A DNA stretch of 64,000 bases, from contig OZ234494.1 in NCBI GenBank assembly GCA_965153455.1, forward strand, positions 25,845,354 to 25,909,353, written 5' to 3'. Positions 1 through 13,718 of this stretch are shown here, one piece after another; the stretch's first letter is position 1, and every line of letters starts with the position of its first letter. The stretch is from Sphagnum compactum (taxonomy: Eukaryota; Bryophyta; Sphagnopsida; Sphagnales). Under the pieces are notes generated by a model that saw nothing but the letters and a program-made list of their open reading frames with translations, made no database searches and had not been told where the DNA came from. Both the position numbers and the translations under genes were made by a program.

Positions 1-240
1 TAATGATAAATTTGGTAAATTAGATAATGATTGTTAGACAAGTATGTTCAACATTGAATGTATTATTAAACCATCATTATTGAATGCAGTTTTCCTTATC
101 AACACCATGAACAAAGCTTTGATTTTTGTTAAATTTAAAGATATGTCTTTTGTGTATATTTGTATTAGTCCTTGAATTATAAGTTCTAATGTGAATGTTT
201 TGCATCATAATGCCAAAACACAACTTTCATGATTATGACA

Positions 241-1235
241 TTTTGTAATTAATGTTCAACCTAGGCTTACCCTAATTTTAGCCTTTACTTTTAACTTGGG
301 TTTCACCTAATTTTAACATGGTTTTAATATTTAGGTTTAACCTAGGTTTAACTTTTTAATTAACTTAAATTTAGCTTTTAAGATTATCCTATAGGTTTAA
401 CCTATGTAACATTTAGGCTTATCTTAAATTTTGCCTTTAAGTTTCGTATAGATTTAACATTTATGTTTAATTTAGGTTTAATTTAAGTCTAGCTTCAAGG
501 TTTAACCTAAATAGTTTTAAAATTTAACCTCTATGTTTAACTTAGGTTTAACCTTCAAGTTTAACCTTTAAATTTAGTTTTTAGGTTTCACTTAGGTTTA
601 ACCTTCAAGTTTAACATTTAGATTTAGCTTATAAATTTAACCATTAAATTTGTCCATTAAGTTTAACCACTATGTATAACTAGTAGGTTTAACCATTAAG
701 TTTCAGTGTTAAATTTAGCCACTAGGTTCAACCATTGGGTTTAACCATTAAGTTTAACCATTAGGTTAATTATTAAAACTAATTGTTAGGTTTAACCATT
801 AGGTTTAAGCATTGGGTTTAATTGTTCGGTTTAACCACTAAGTTTAACCATTAGATTTAAGAATAGGGCTTAAACACTAGGTTTAAGCATTGGGTTTAAT
901 TGTTCGATTTAACCATTAAGTTTAAACCATTGCATTTAAGAATAAGGTTTAAACACTAGGTTTAAGCATTGGGTTTAGTTGTTAAGTTTAACCACTAGGT
1001 TCAATTAATGAATTTAACCATTATGTTTAGTCATTATGTTTAACTTAGGTTTAGCCATTAAATTTAACCTAGGGTGGCTTAGGTTAACCTAGGTCAAACT
1101 TGGTTATTAACTTAAATTAACCTAACTTAACCTAGCTCAACTTAAAGTGGCCTAGGTTAGTTTAAGTTAGACTTAGTTAATAGCCTAAATTAACTTACGT
1201 CAACCTAGTTCAATTAGGGCAGAGTAGGTTAGTTA
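241..1235. repeat. Degenerate tandem array rich in GGTTTAACC-type motifs
   Basis: About 1 kb consists of variants of a short unit of roughly 12-22 bases built round the near-palindromic core AGGTTTAACC, with frequent forms such as CCATTAGGTTTAA and CCTAGGTTAACC. No reading frame of interest crosses it. The core resembles a plant telomere unit only loosely: TTTAGGG runs are absent. A similar motif family reappears at about 48240-48310, 50776-51310 and 51770-51910, around the decayed gypsy relic. The unit length drifts, so this is an old array rather than a recent expansion. Confidence 0.75.
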
Positions 1236-1506
1236 AGCTAAAATATGTTATTTTTATAGTTTTATGATTATAACATGTATTAGAAATAAAAAGTTGTGGT
1301 GTGATGGTTAACCTTTGATTAACATTTGACCAAAATTGTCCCATTCAAAAAAAAACCTTCACAAACATACATGGGAGTCATGTATGACATGGATGGGTTT
1401 TATATATTTTTATTTTCTTGTTGTGGGGTGGGGCAACAATAGAAAGAAAGGGCCATTTTTTATTTATTTTTCTGTTTGTGTAAGGTGGCTACACAATGAA
1501 AGGGAA

Positions 1507-2465
1507 GACCACATGTGCCACAAATAGATTGGAAAACCCTTATTTGATCATACGGTTTTTTTTTCTTTTTCTTTTTCATTAAAAACATTCCTTGAAATTA
1601 TGGCCTCTAAAATTTATTTACATTTGTCGGTTCCTCCAACTTAAAAATTTGAAAAACTAATAAAATGATGCAACTGTAATTTTTATTTTATTTTTAAAGG
1701 CCAAAATGTTGCAAACACAATGGAAAACCTTTATCTAATCACATGACCATTATTTTTATTTTTAGAATGCTTTGAAATTTTGGCCCCTAGTAGCTACCTA
1801 TATTTGAAAACCCCTCCAATTAGATATTTTGAAAAGAAAAACCCCAAAACTAATGCAATTTTTTTCTTAAAAGTTCAAGTTGTCACAATTAACTTATCAG
1901 AATACCCCAATCTAATACATGGGCATTTTTTTTTGATTTTTTGATTTTTTGATAATGGTTTGAAATTTCAACTCCTAATAATTATCTACATTCCAAAATC
2001 CCTCCAACTAGAATTTTTTGAAAAGAAATTTAAAAAACCCAAAATTGATGCAACTTTGAAAAAAGTGCCAAAATACCACAAATGCATTGGAATACCTTAA
2101 TATGATTACATGATCATGTAAGCTTTTCTAATTGTTTTAGAATTCCTTCAAATTTTGGCCCCTAATAGTTACCTACATTTGGACATTCTTCCAACTAAAG
2201 TTTTTGAAAAAAATGACGAACCCCAAAATTGATTCAACTCTGAAAAAAAAGGCCAAAATGTTGCAAACACATTGGAATACCCCAATTTGACCACATGGTC
2301 ATAACTTTTTCCATTTGTTGAGAATGTGTTGAAATTTATAACCCCTAATAGTGACCTACATTTGAAAATTCTTCTAATCAGATTTTTTGAAAAAAATAAA
2401 AAACCAAAATTGATGCAACACTAAAAAATAAGGACAAAATGTTATAAACAAATAAAACCAAACAC
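1507..2465. repeat. Tandem repeat of about 183 bp, five to six diverged copies
   Basis: The same order of short phrases recurs: a GCCAAAATGTTGCAAACACA-like start, a TTGGAATACCCCAAT-like block, a CACATGGTCAT-like block, GAAATTT, CCCCTAATAGTTACCTACATT, then CCTCCAACTAGA and TTTTTTGAAAA. Recognisable starts lie near 1507, 1699, 1873, 2067, 2252 and 2431, giving spacings of roughly 175-195 bases. Copies differ by many substitutions and small indels. The length is close to one nucleosome repeat, as is common for plant satellites. No coding content was seen. Confidence 0.7.
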
Positions 2466-2749
2466 CACCAACCTTAAAAGTTGAACCTAAAAGGCCAACC
2501 AATCATGGTTGTTGGTCCCACCCCCACATTAAATTAACATACAATCTATGTAGATTTGTAATTTCACAAAACAAACATTAAAACAAATCATAATATCATC
2601 ACAAATAGGACAATAACAATTCACCTTCTTTTTACGTACCACACACAAGGTAATTTTCTTCTAGTTGATGTTCTTGTCCATTGCATAGAATAATCCAACC
2701 CTCCAAGATTGGGTACAAAAGCCCCCTACCATTGTTGTTGCCTTTGGAA

Positions 2750-3720
2750 TAAAATGTGCGCCCTTTTTTATGAAAGCCCTAGTTAAAGCCACATTGAACT
2801 TCAAGTGACATTGTTTTCGCTAACTTGTTGAGCCAAGTCATATGCACCTTGTACATTAATGTACGAGTTTGCAATGTTGATATCAATGACATGGAACATT
2901 ATTTGATGCCACCATTTGTGATCTCACCTTTATAAAATATGATATCCATAGAATTGATCCTACACATAACTCTATGCATGTGTTCTAGTAATGCACTATC
3001 ATTGGGCTAATAGGGATCTCCAATGGTTCAATCATATGCCATTGATTGGCAAATGTGGCACCTACAGGGTCAAATGGACCTAAAGCAATGGACAAAATGG
3101 AAACTAATTTGTTGTCAAACCAAAAAATTGTAATAAGCTTATTTAAAACATGCATGCAATACCAAAGTTGTCATTTTGATCCTCTCTTTGGATCAATGGT
3201 TATAAAACTAGGCCACCCTTTCCAATTAGTTCTACAAGACCATGTAGCATGCACCTCAACATTCAAAAGATCTAAAATCAATGTAGGGCTAGAAAAAAAA
3301 TTATCACATGTGACTATGTGATTTTTGTTTTCATATTCATCTATTAACTTGATGACAATCTTATACCCAATTGCATGTTCAATATCTTCATGATTTGCAC
3401 CACAATAAACTTTAATTTTAATTTTATTCAAACTTGTATTTGGCATTAACCAAACACCAAATTTGCATTCCATATCAACAAGGTTTAACTTTCATGATTG
3501 TGTAATGGGTTTCTCTCTCCTCGCCTCCATTCCACAAGCTAGGTGAGTATTTCCCAATACACTTGACCATCATTTCATCCACACATAAATATGTTTTGCA
3601 TTCTAAAATTGCCCACACAATTCATTGCATGCCTCAACTAACCATATAATCTTTGTAATTTTGTCATAAACCAAAATTTCCTTATTTGTTATGATTGACT
3701 TGTTGTGAACTAGATTGATG
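2750..3720 (-). pseudogene. Decayed piggyBac (DDE_Tnp_1_7) transposase
   Basis: The minus strand at 3473-3171 has an open stretch of about 100 residues reading ...HIVTCDNFFSSPTLILDLL..., then RTNWKGWP. This is the piggyBac block carrying the second catalytic Asp, in the family's usual [T/C]DNFF[T/S]S context, followed by the conserved RTNRKGWP-like motif. Upstream, near 3620-3500, another frame gives CVDEMMVKCIGKYS, matching the first-Asp block (LSIDESM..KGR). Downstream, near 2930-2860, the frame WWHQIMFHVIDINIANSYI matches the C-terminal piggyBac block. The blocks lie in the expected order but in different frames with intervening stops, so the gene is dead. Terminal repeats and TTAA sites were not identified. 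The fragment could be older or longer than the limits given. Confidence 0.7.
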
Positions 3721-3760
3721 CATCAAAAATGGCTTCAAACCTAAACGTAATCATATAATT

Positions 3761-6700
3761 GGCAATGACAAGGGTGCGAAAAAGATCAATAGATTTGGAC
3801 TAATGTAGCTTAGTGTGGGCGACCTTCTTGATGGCCATAAAAATCAAGACTCGAATGAAAACCCTCAATTCAAGAACAATAAGTCATACCCAATTCACCC
3901 CTCCTTTGGTGCCTTCTCTTTCTAACTATTGGGCGGCAAAATGTTGGTCATAACACATAACCTTCTCAAGATGTTAATAAGCCAAAACAAGAAAAAAAAT
4001 AGCAATTGGGGTCTCACATAGGGGTATAAAGGTGCTTTAATCCTTGGTCTTTTCCTTCCCATTCAACTAGTGGAATTTGAATGATGGGAGGGTTCCACAT
4101 ATTTTGTGCAAAAAAATATTTGTACGCAAAATCTAACATTACCTACATGGTAGGAAACTCAAGTCCCCAAGGGGGGACATTAATAAAAAAAAGTAGAAAA
4201 TACGTGAGTAAAAATATAAGGTGCAATATATTGGTTGTTGGGTAAAAGTTATAAATTAATTGTTTAAAAATAAGGTACATTTTATTCAAATAATCAATTT
4301 CATTATAATATAGGGTATGTAATAATCTGAAATAATGGATTATAATAAATATAGGGTGGGTTTAATATGTATAAATTAGAAAATTAGATAATAATAGGGT
4401 GATAAAAAATAGGTTTGACAATTATCTAATACCCCCCCTAAAAATGGTCGTTTGACACATGTAGATTCCAAACTTTACACTAAGTGTCCCCCTTGGGCTC
4501 AAGTGTCAATTCTTGAGTAAGAAATTGGGAATCAAGATACCACTTTCTAATGTTAGGAGACAACCACATACAATCTCGCCTACTATCAAACTCAATTTTA
4601 GAAGAGGCACTAGGTATGTAGTCAAAATCTTCAATTTACCTATAAGAAACATCACAAGATGGAAACATGAGTGTACAACCTCAAACTTGAACTTCTAGAA
4701 CTACAAATGAAGTGTCATCCTCATCTACATATTTCACCACAACTTCTACACAATCAAAAGACCCCCATGGAGCAAACAAACAAATTGAAACCATGTCAAT
4801 ACCTTCATATGGGTCAGAAAACATTGCAAACAATGTTCCCCAAAATTCAATTGAAATTGTGGCTTCAAGTGAATCCTTAATGCATAGTTTGGACAATTTA
4901 GTATGGGGTATACACTTGTCTCTCAAGTCTAAATTAAAAAAGTAGTGCATGAACATTTCACATCTAACATCATACAACATATGTGGTCTGTGCACTACAT
5001 CAAAAGGTGTCCCTGTACGTGAAGTGATTTCACTGGATTTTGAGTGAATTCACTGGTCCAAATTATAGGTCTAGAATATTTAATAAAAATATATGAACAT
5101 TGCATCCAAAGGTGAAAATGGCCACTCAAAAATCTAATAAAATAATTTGTCTTAATAATGCACCAAAAGAAAGAAAAACAAAAAAGTGTGAAGATGAAGC
5201 TTGGTAAAAAGATCACATGATCTAAATTAATGAACTAGATTTATTAGATCTAATTGTTATTAATTTGAAAATCATTAATTCAAGGTAGATTCCTCCCACC
5301 AATCAACCATTTTGAAAGCCTTGCACCATTTTTCAAACATTCCCAACTACATAGTTGGGCTATTCATTCCATTTAAGGATATTTATTTTGAATATTTCAT
5401 TTGGTATATTTATAACCTATAGATTACTGGATTTTTAAAATCTTTTATAATTGGAAATTATATTAATTATGTGGTTAACTACCAAAACATAATGGGAATT
5501 TTGTGATATTGAACAATTTGGAAATTTGGCAATTAAAATCCCAAAAAATAAAGTGCACAAATCAAGTGTTGTGCTAAAACATTGTTTGTTAATAGAAGTT
5601 ACAATAATGATTATTTATTTACTAAAAACAAACAAATGAAGAAACAATTTCATGCCACCAAATCTAGCAACCCCATGGGTTTGGAAAAAAAATCTCCAAG
5701 CATGTTGAACATTGAAAATAATAGTCCATTTCTAGCGATTCCATAAATCTTTTCAAATTCACAAACCTACCAAGCCCTATTACACTCCAAATAACTATCC
5801 AATGATCATTGGTCAAAATTTTCCACCTAAACTTGAGGGAGTTCAAAAGGGCAACTAACATTATGTAACCAAATGACAAGTCCTCACAAAATTTTACTAA
5901 TTTTTGGGGGGAAAAATGACAAATGTACCATATCACGAAACTAAAAGAAAAAATTGGAGAAACATTTAAGCATTGCCATTGCTTATAGTATACAAACAAC
6001 CAACTTGCCATTTTCCAAGAAGGGTGTTGAGCTTGTTGGAAAAATTAGCTACACATTTTTCATCTCTTCTTTCTATCCACCTAAACAATTAAGCGATGTA
6101 CCTCATAAATATGATTTTTCTTTCGAATCCGGATTCTTTGGCCATGCAAAACACCCTTGGATTTTTCACTTAGCAAAGTTTTTCATCAAGGAGCAAGACT
6201 TGATTCATGATCAAGTCACCTTGATTTTAAAGAGGAAATACGATCCAAACTACTCCAAGAACTAGAACATTAGTTTAGAGAATAACACTATCATTATAAA
6301 TAATTGTGTCCACAAAAACCTCATTACCTTACAACTAGGGCTTTGAAACAACTAATTTGCAATTACAGTACAACTATCTCATGGAAATATGGGGAATTAA
6401 AAAATAAAATGCCATGTCAAAAAATTATGGAATTATATTGTAATTGCATATAACTCCCAAGATGGACCCTTACACAAATGAATATATGCATTGTATATAT
6501 AATTTTGGTCAACCATGTTTAACTTTTTTAGCAAGTTGCATGATAATCATATAAAGCAACTATAATACAACTAGAATAAATGAAACATTCATTAGCAACT
6601 ACTTTACAACTACTAGCTACAATATTATTATTATTATTTATTTATTATTAGTATTAATATTTAATATTTAATATTATAATATTATTATTATACATTATTA

Positions 6701-9700
6701 TCTAGATTTTAGATTAATCATTAATATTATTACTTATTAACTATTATGAACTATAATAGTTAGTATACTTAGTAAATAAAGTATGTTAATGTAGAATTGC
6801 CCATTGTTGATTATTGGCTGGTGATTGAACAATTTTGGATCTTTATTATCTATTTTGTGTGATGCAAAGAATCATGAGAACACCAAGGTAAACTTTACAT
6901 ATATGTTTCAACTCCAAAAGCAAAGCAACAACATAGAAAAAACACAAAGCATGTCAAAATTACATAGTGTTTTTTTAAACAAAATGACCAATTTATTTTT
7001 AAGCCTTATATCTTTTTTATTTCTTGTTAATTTTTAGCGATTTATATCCTATGGGTGCACCAAGTTAAGATCTACATTAATTATTTGAGCTATAGAGGTA
7101 AAGGAACAACATAGAAAAGCTATGAATAAGAAAAATGTTTTAAATTTTTAAATGTGAATAAAATCAATGACCAAACATTGACCCCGCTAACTTTTGACAA
7201 ACATATCTTCCTCATTTTGTGTCTTTTTTTAGCAATTTAAACAAATGTGGATGCACCAAATCAAGGTTTTTAAAATCCTTTTGCATTTGAAAGGTAAATG
7301 GATAATGTCTTAGGATCTAAAACTTTTTAAGAGCTTAAGTGTTCATTCATTGGTGTATCATTGGATGAAACTAATTTTTTTATCCCATATTGTTTGTTCT
7401 ACCTTTCAAGTTTGTAAAATATATAACTCAGTGCACTAAAAGTATTACCAAAAAAATGACATTTGGAATTAATAAACCAATAAAAGAAGGTTTGGCCCCA
7501 AAGGTTAAAAACCCAAAATAAAATAAGATTATCCCAAATGACCTACCTACATGACCTAAGAATACTTACCCATCTACATAGGCCTAACTACCTACCTATC
7601 TAGCCTAAAAAATGTAAGTAGTAATGTCTATTTACCTTAAGCTTACTTACCTATTAATCTAAGCAACACATATCAACATTTTATTGACCTTTAGTTGGAT
7701 GATCTAAATTAGATTAATAAAAATATTAAATATCAAAACAATTTTAGAAGTGCCACATGTCCATTGATGATTTGTTATCACATCATTGCCACATCAACAT
7801 TGTTGCCTATGTAGTTGCATAATAGTTGCATGAATTGCATATGTATGTAATTTCATATATAGTGAGTTGTGTCGTTGCATAACACTCAGGTTATAAAATA
7901 CATTGAGTTGCAAAGGGACATTGTAACTAAAACCTAGTTGCAAGCCTAATTGTAAAACACTTTTTTTTTCATAATGTATGAAGTTGTGAATTAGCTAAAA
8001 TGTGACCTTTTTTTATTTTTTTATTTTTATGGGTAGGTTCTTGAATGTTTTTTTTTTTTTTGTAGAGGGGTTGGAGCTTTAGTAATCACCGAGCTTCCTT
8101 GTGTGTTCGCATGTTTCACGCACTTAAAACCTTGGATTTTTATCATTCTCGTTTAAAAACATGCAATGGAATCATGTGTTTAATTGTAGGTGGCCATTCA
8201 TGACATTTTTTTAGAGTCTTTGTAGCATTGGGCAATGTGGGTTTGGGACAAACCAATTTGGTTTGCCTTAACATTTATGGGTTAAGGACATTGAACCCCC
8301 AATGTGGAGGCGAAGGCTTCAAGTTTTCACATTTGCAACCTATAATCAATCACACCTAGGGTCTTTGCCTAGGTGCTAACTAATGTTGGCCATGTACTTA
8401 GTTGGGTAAGTCAAAATTGTTGGTTTAGGTTCCATGTAAAATGAATCAAAACTTAATACATTTGAATGTTGAAGAACTGAATTTAAATTTTAAACCTAAA
8501 AATCGTTTATTTTATAGTCCATTGTTGGATTCATATCGTGAAAACCCTCATCTTTGTAAAATTGAAATGTTCACTTCCACTTGACCATCTTGGTAAAATA
8601 TCAAGTCTAAATAATCTTTAGGTTTAAGGTTTTGTTTCATGCTAGACCATCACCATCACTATTGAATTTCTTTGGGCAAGTTTTTTTTGGTTTTTTTTTG
8701 GGTCCAAGCATGATAAATAATGCCAAAAAAATAGTCTTAAGAAAATTTAATTAAAAAAAAATTCTCTTTTGAACATTCACATTCAAAAACAGATTAAAAA
8801 CCTATTTAAATTTCATTTAGAAATCATAGAGCACTTCATTGAGTTTATTGTAAATTGAACATAAATTTTGAAGAATTTTTATTTAAGAAAATGGATGAAA
8901 ACTATGTTCTAAATTGGTTGGTTGTTCAAATTTTCCAAAATACTTTTACATTAAAACTTTGACAGATTATGACTATAATATGAAAAGTTGAAACTATATT
9001 CATACACACTAGGCCTTTATCAACTTGAAAAGTACAATAATTCTAATATATGTTTTATTTTCATGTACTTGTAACTCTATTTTGCAAAACTGTGACATGT
9101 ATTTTCTAGTACTTGCATCTCAAAAAATGTACTTAAATGCATATTAAAACATGTGGTTCTTTAATATTATGCAATGATGTCAAAGAACTTCTAATTGTTG
9201 ACTATTGACTTAAATAATATTAATGAATTCAATATATTAAGGTATATTTTATGGATACTTTCCAAAAAAGTAGCATACTTTACCATGCTTATGCTCTTTT
9301 ATTTTTTGCATTCTCCCTCTCCTTTGTTGTGTTTGAATTGAGTTCTCCTTTTTCCTTTGTTGTGCTTGAATTGATCCATGTCACTTGCAAATATATTTTT
9401 ATTTCATTTGTCCTTGAGATTGTTTATTTCTTCCAACAAGTTCTAAATGAAGGTTTAATGTTTCTTTCTTCTTATTGAACTATCAACATCACTATTGAAC
9501 TTTTTTGGCAATTTTTTTTTTTTTTTTTTGCATTCTACATTCTCCTTCTGCATCATTTTGTTTGATATTTAAAAAGTTAGTGAGTTTGCATTTCAAACTC
9601 AAGTCACTAATGATTTAAAGGCATCCAATCTAAAAGTAAATGTTTCATGGGAGCTTTTAACTCCAAGATTGTTGGCAAATCAAAATGTGGTACCCATTTC

Positions 9701-10842
9701 ATCATTTTGCTAATTATTAAGGTTTTTTTGTTGTGAATAATTTTTTTTATCAATTCTTGTAAGCCGCAAATTATGAAATGTGTGTTATGGCATTCTAATG
9801 TAATGACTATTGATGTTCACAATTTTGCCAACGTGAAAAATATGAAACAACTTGTTAACTACAACAAAAACCATGGTATTAGTTTTCTAGAAAAACATGT
9901 TTCAAAATTGCATTTAACAAAATATGTAAAGTTAAAGTATTGGTGTAAATGACCAAAGTTGTTAAATATCATATTAAAAAAATAGAAAAAAAGAAGACAA
10001 TCTTAGGCTTCACGTATCACAAAAAAAATTAGTAGTTGTGTAAACCTTACAACAAATCAAATCCTACATAAGTTGTGTTTTTTCAATATCTAGTTTTGTA
10101 CATTACAAAAGGATACCATCTCTTGTTTTCTATTGAAAATCCTTGGCTGAAGTTCATGGTTTTAAAACAATGTGGGTGTGTTACATTTCTTTCTCAACAC
10201 TAACTAATGATTGAAGTGTTCCCCAACATTTGTAAGCAAAACAAAGGAAGAAAATGTCATTCCCTCTCTTGCTTCATATTACTTATATTGCTTTCTTTCA
10301 TCTTTGGATGTTTTGTGCTAGGCACAACGCTTTTGCCATGGTGGTTAGTTTCATCAATGATGTGTGGGAACCCATCATGTTATTATGGGTATTTTGAAGT
10401 GCACAACATTGTCGATGCAACCATGGCAACTCAAGTTAAATTGCTGACCTCATTTGGCTTGTTTAATAAGGTTATCACATGCGAAAGACAAGGGGTCAAA
10501 CATATTTATCTTAACCTCTACTTTCACATATGTGGTATCTTACTTTCCACTTCAATTACCATGCTAATTTGTTAGCTTTTGTTTTGGCCATGAGGCATGT
10601 TCTAGATTTATAGAAGTTAACTTGAAAGGTGCGCAAACATCATTACAAAATATTACAACATGGATTAAGAAATTTGGGAAGGGGTAGCATAAGTGGAAGG
10701 ATTCTTGCATTATTGTTAGGTTGATGCTTAGAATTTAAAAACCTCTTATCAAAACAAGGTTTGTGCATCATGAACTTTCTTTTTCCAAGAGACTTTAAAG
10801 ATTCAAGATGTAATTTTGATTTGTTATGGGCAACTGTAACCT
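3761..10842. other. AT-rich intergenic DNA without a supported gene
   Basis: Seven kilobases of AT-rich sequence lie between the piggyBac relic and the retrotransposon. Open frames of 60-120 codons occur at 4513-4995 (both strands), 5664-6265, 9251-9478 and 10207-10575, but none shows a family motif I recognise, consistent splicing or composition unlike the surroundings. The 9251-9478 and 10207-10575 frames are hydrophobic mainly because they are T-rich. Poly-T runs (for example 9509-9530) and short TTA-rich runs (6628-6700) are present. The stretch may contain very old transposon remnants that can no longer be identified by eye. Confidence 0.6.
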
Positions 10843-11621
10843 AAAAGGAGGATCCAGAAAACTTGCAGCAATGACGCGATCTCCCACGGACCCTGGTTCT
10901 CACACTCTATCAATCCGCCTCAAATCCACAGACGCCTAACATTTCCTGACTTAGACTATCTTCTTGCCGTCGCTCATTGATCTACTTGCAACTTGAAGAC
11001 TGACAGATTCAACAAGACATCACACAACACACAACTCTGGTCATACATTACACACAGATGCCTCTGAGGAAAAATGCTCAGACATTCATTCAAGGATTGT
11101 ATACATAGTCCCAGAGCGCAAGCACTGTCCTCGAACATAATTTCTTACAGACACGAGGCGCTGATTGTCACTCCCATTCTTCCTCTCTATCTCCTTCTCT
11201 ATGTCCTCCTGCAGCAATGAGCTAGACCACACATCAGACGCAGCGGAAAAATCACGATCCTTGTCCAGACTCTCTGCCACCGAGCTACTTCCCTTCTCCT
11301 TCTTCTCTTCTCGTCTGGTATTCTACCTCCCCCAAAAAGAACCAACCGTCCTTACTGCCGAAGCTTTTTCCAATTTTCCAACGCCGTTACATTCCCCCCG
11401 CTCCGTCCTCAGCCTTGCCATCATCATGAGTCGAGCTCCATCAATGCCCGCCGCCATGCCCAATTTAACACACACCACACAGCTCAGAAAACAAAGCAAC
11501 CATGCATTTCCATGCAACAGTGATGGGGCGCCGTCACAACAAGTCGGCTGATGCAATTATGCCTAAAATCCAGGATTAAATCAGATTGCACACTAGTTAG
11601 ACAACCTCCTTTCACATTACA
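10843..11621 (-). repeat. 3' LTR of the gypsy element
   Basis: It is the direct copy of 17865-18643 with a constant offset of 7022 bases and six substitutions. Read on the minus strand it starts TGTAATGTG and ends in CCTTTT where the two copies stop matching. A purine tract, AAGAAGGGAGGGG on the minus strand (11629-11641), lies seven bases upstream, as expected for plus-strand priming. Open frames inside the LTR (for example 11165-11551) are found in both copies but look like chance. Confidence 0.9.
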
Positions 11622-11666
11622 TATGTAACCCCTCCCTTCTTAAACGGCTGAGTCCCTCAGCTTCAT

Positions 11667-13718
11667 TCAGTCAGGAGCATAAAAGATCTGGAGGTCTCTA
11701 CGGGATCTCTCCCATTGATGGCCATCTGCATCTTGAACAATACACAGCCTACAACCCTCCTCAAAATCGAGGTTTCCTCTTCCATCAGTGTGCCCAATGA
11801 ATCTATAGGGACCCTCCCAACTCGCAGTCAGGGCCCGTCTCTTTCCTGGCTTCTTCATTTTCACCATCGTCGAACCTGCAATCAGACCCTCAAACAAGTG
11901 CTTACCCTTCCTGGTAGCATAGTTCTTTTTTTGTTGCGTTTGTGCCTGCTCTACATTGATGAGAACGTTGTCATGGATGCTTGCCATGAGTTCTACTTTC
12001 TGTAGAAATTGTGCTGCAGTAGCTTCCATACTCCCACTATCATCCGTCTCAGCAGTCAGTCCCTGCAAGAGGTTGTCTGCTCTCAGACGTGGCGTTCGAC
12101 TAGTGAGGATCATAAATGGAGAAAACTTCGTGCTTGACTGAATGCCACATCGATATCCAAATAGAACTTTGGCTAACTGCTGATCCCAACAATTCACGTT
12201 GGCAGGGTTGGCGGCCAGCACAGTAATGCCATGCTTGATAGTTTTGATCATGCGCTCAACCATTCCATTGCACTGGGGCCACTGAGGTGCCGTGCGTTGG
12301 TGCTGAATTGCATAATCTCCACACAAGACGTCAAATTCTGCAGCCCACTCAGACCCATTGTCAGTGAGTACAAATCTGGGAATTCCATACCTACAAATTA
12401 TTTCATCTTCTAGGAACCTGGCTGCCGTCTTTGCCCCATGATTAGCAACAGCCTTAGCTTCACACCATTTCGAATAATGGTCTATGGCCACCAGAATGTA
12501 TCTGTTGCCTGAGTTAGTTTTAGGCAACGGCCCAGCTGTGTCAAGTGCAACTCGGTAGAATAGATCACAAACAGGAATGCTTTTCAAGTGTTCATCTCCA
12601 GATCGCATACTGCCTGAACTCTTCACCAATTGGCATTGTTGGCACTCCCTGACTACAGCTTTGACATCTGCAGTTCGATTGTGCCAGAAGTATCTTCGGC
12701 GGATTTCTGCCAATGTCCGATGTTCCCCGAAATGCCCTAGATCTTCATGCATTTGCCTAACCAGAGGCACCCTTTCCTCAGGTCTGGGTACTAACAAGTT
12801 CTTGAAAAAGAGCTTTTGCTCCCTCCGGCCATAATTGCTCACCCTTCTTCTTATCCTCTTGCTCTCATCAGGGTTCACAGTATCAGCCAATACACCTTCC
12901 TTCAGGAGCGTCAGACAGTCCACATCTTTCCATATGTCCATGTAGCTCGTCTTGCCCTCGCAATCTTCCTCATCATCTGAGTCTGTGGGGCTTAAACTAG
13001 GGTCCCCAAGTTCAGACATTTCTTGAGCTGCAAGAACAAGTTCCAACTGCTGTTGCTTGTTCAAGTACTGAGGTCTCTTCCTTTTGATTGCTAATGGCAC
13101 TTCTTTATGCTGTACAGGCTCGGCCCTTCCTGAGATCACCTCTCCAGCTGGGGTCGACCCCTGAGATGGATTCTCTCCAGTTGCCACATCGAGCATGTAT
13201 AGATGATGGTGGCTTGGACAGATCCAGTGGTTGATGCCAAAACAACACGCATCATGCTGGACAAACCTCCTATCCTTCCTTCTAACACCTATCCATTCTG
13301 TCTCTCCTCCCTTTTGAACATACAACAACTCCCTTTCTCCTTCAGATGCATCAGCTGTGACGTCTTGGATTCCTTCACCAAAGTCGTCATCATCCACAGC
13401 TGATCCAACTGGGTTTCTACTTAGTGCATCCACGTTAGCATGTTTGAGTCCTGGTCGGTGTATAATTTTGAAGCTGAAGTCTTGTAGCAGGCCAACCCAT
13501 CTACCCCTCCTGCCATGTGCATCTGAAACAGTTGCTAACCACTCCAGTGGTTTATGATCTGTGCGTAGAATAAAATGCTTCATGTGCAGGTACTGCCGAA
13601 AGTGCATCACCCCCCAGATCAGAGCGTAGCACTCTCCCTCCATTGGATGGAACTTCCTTTGTGCTTCAGTTAGACTCTTACTGGCATACGCTACCACCCT
13701 CTCGAACTTCCCATCCTT
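11667..13718 (-). pseudogene. Pol part 2: RNase H and integrase of the gypsy element
   Basis: This frame continues directly from the gag-pol frame after one TAG codon at 13719-13721 and runs 676 residues or slightly more to a stop at 11667. It starts within RNase H (VVAYASKSL, then HFILRTDHKPL). The integrase follows with an intact HHCC zinc domain (H..H near HEDLGHFGEH, then CQQC) and a DDE core (LDTAGPLPKTN, FVLTDNGSEW, CNGMVERM). The C-terminal part has a gypsy-type GPYRFIGHTDGRG block and no recognisable chromodomain. There are no other stops or frameshifts, so this half looks functional apart from its separation by the TAG. It would be made as part of the same polyprotein only by readthrough or in sister copies without the stop. 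Confidence 0.88.

Noticed and set aside
241-1235. Interstitial telomere repeat
   Set aside because: The unit is GGTTTAACC-like; runs of TTTAGGG are absent.
10207-10575. Hydrophobic 122-codon frame as a membrane protein
   Set aside because: Hydrophobicity follows from T-rich sequence; there is no conserved motif and surrounding frames are full of stops.
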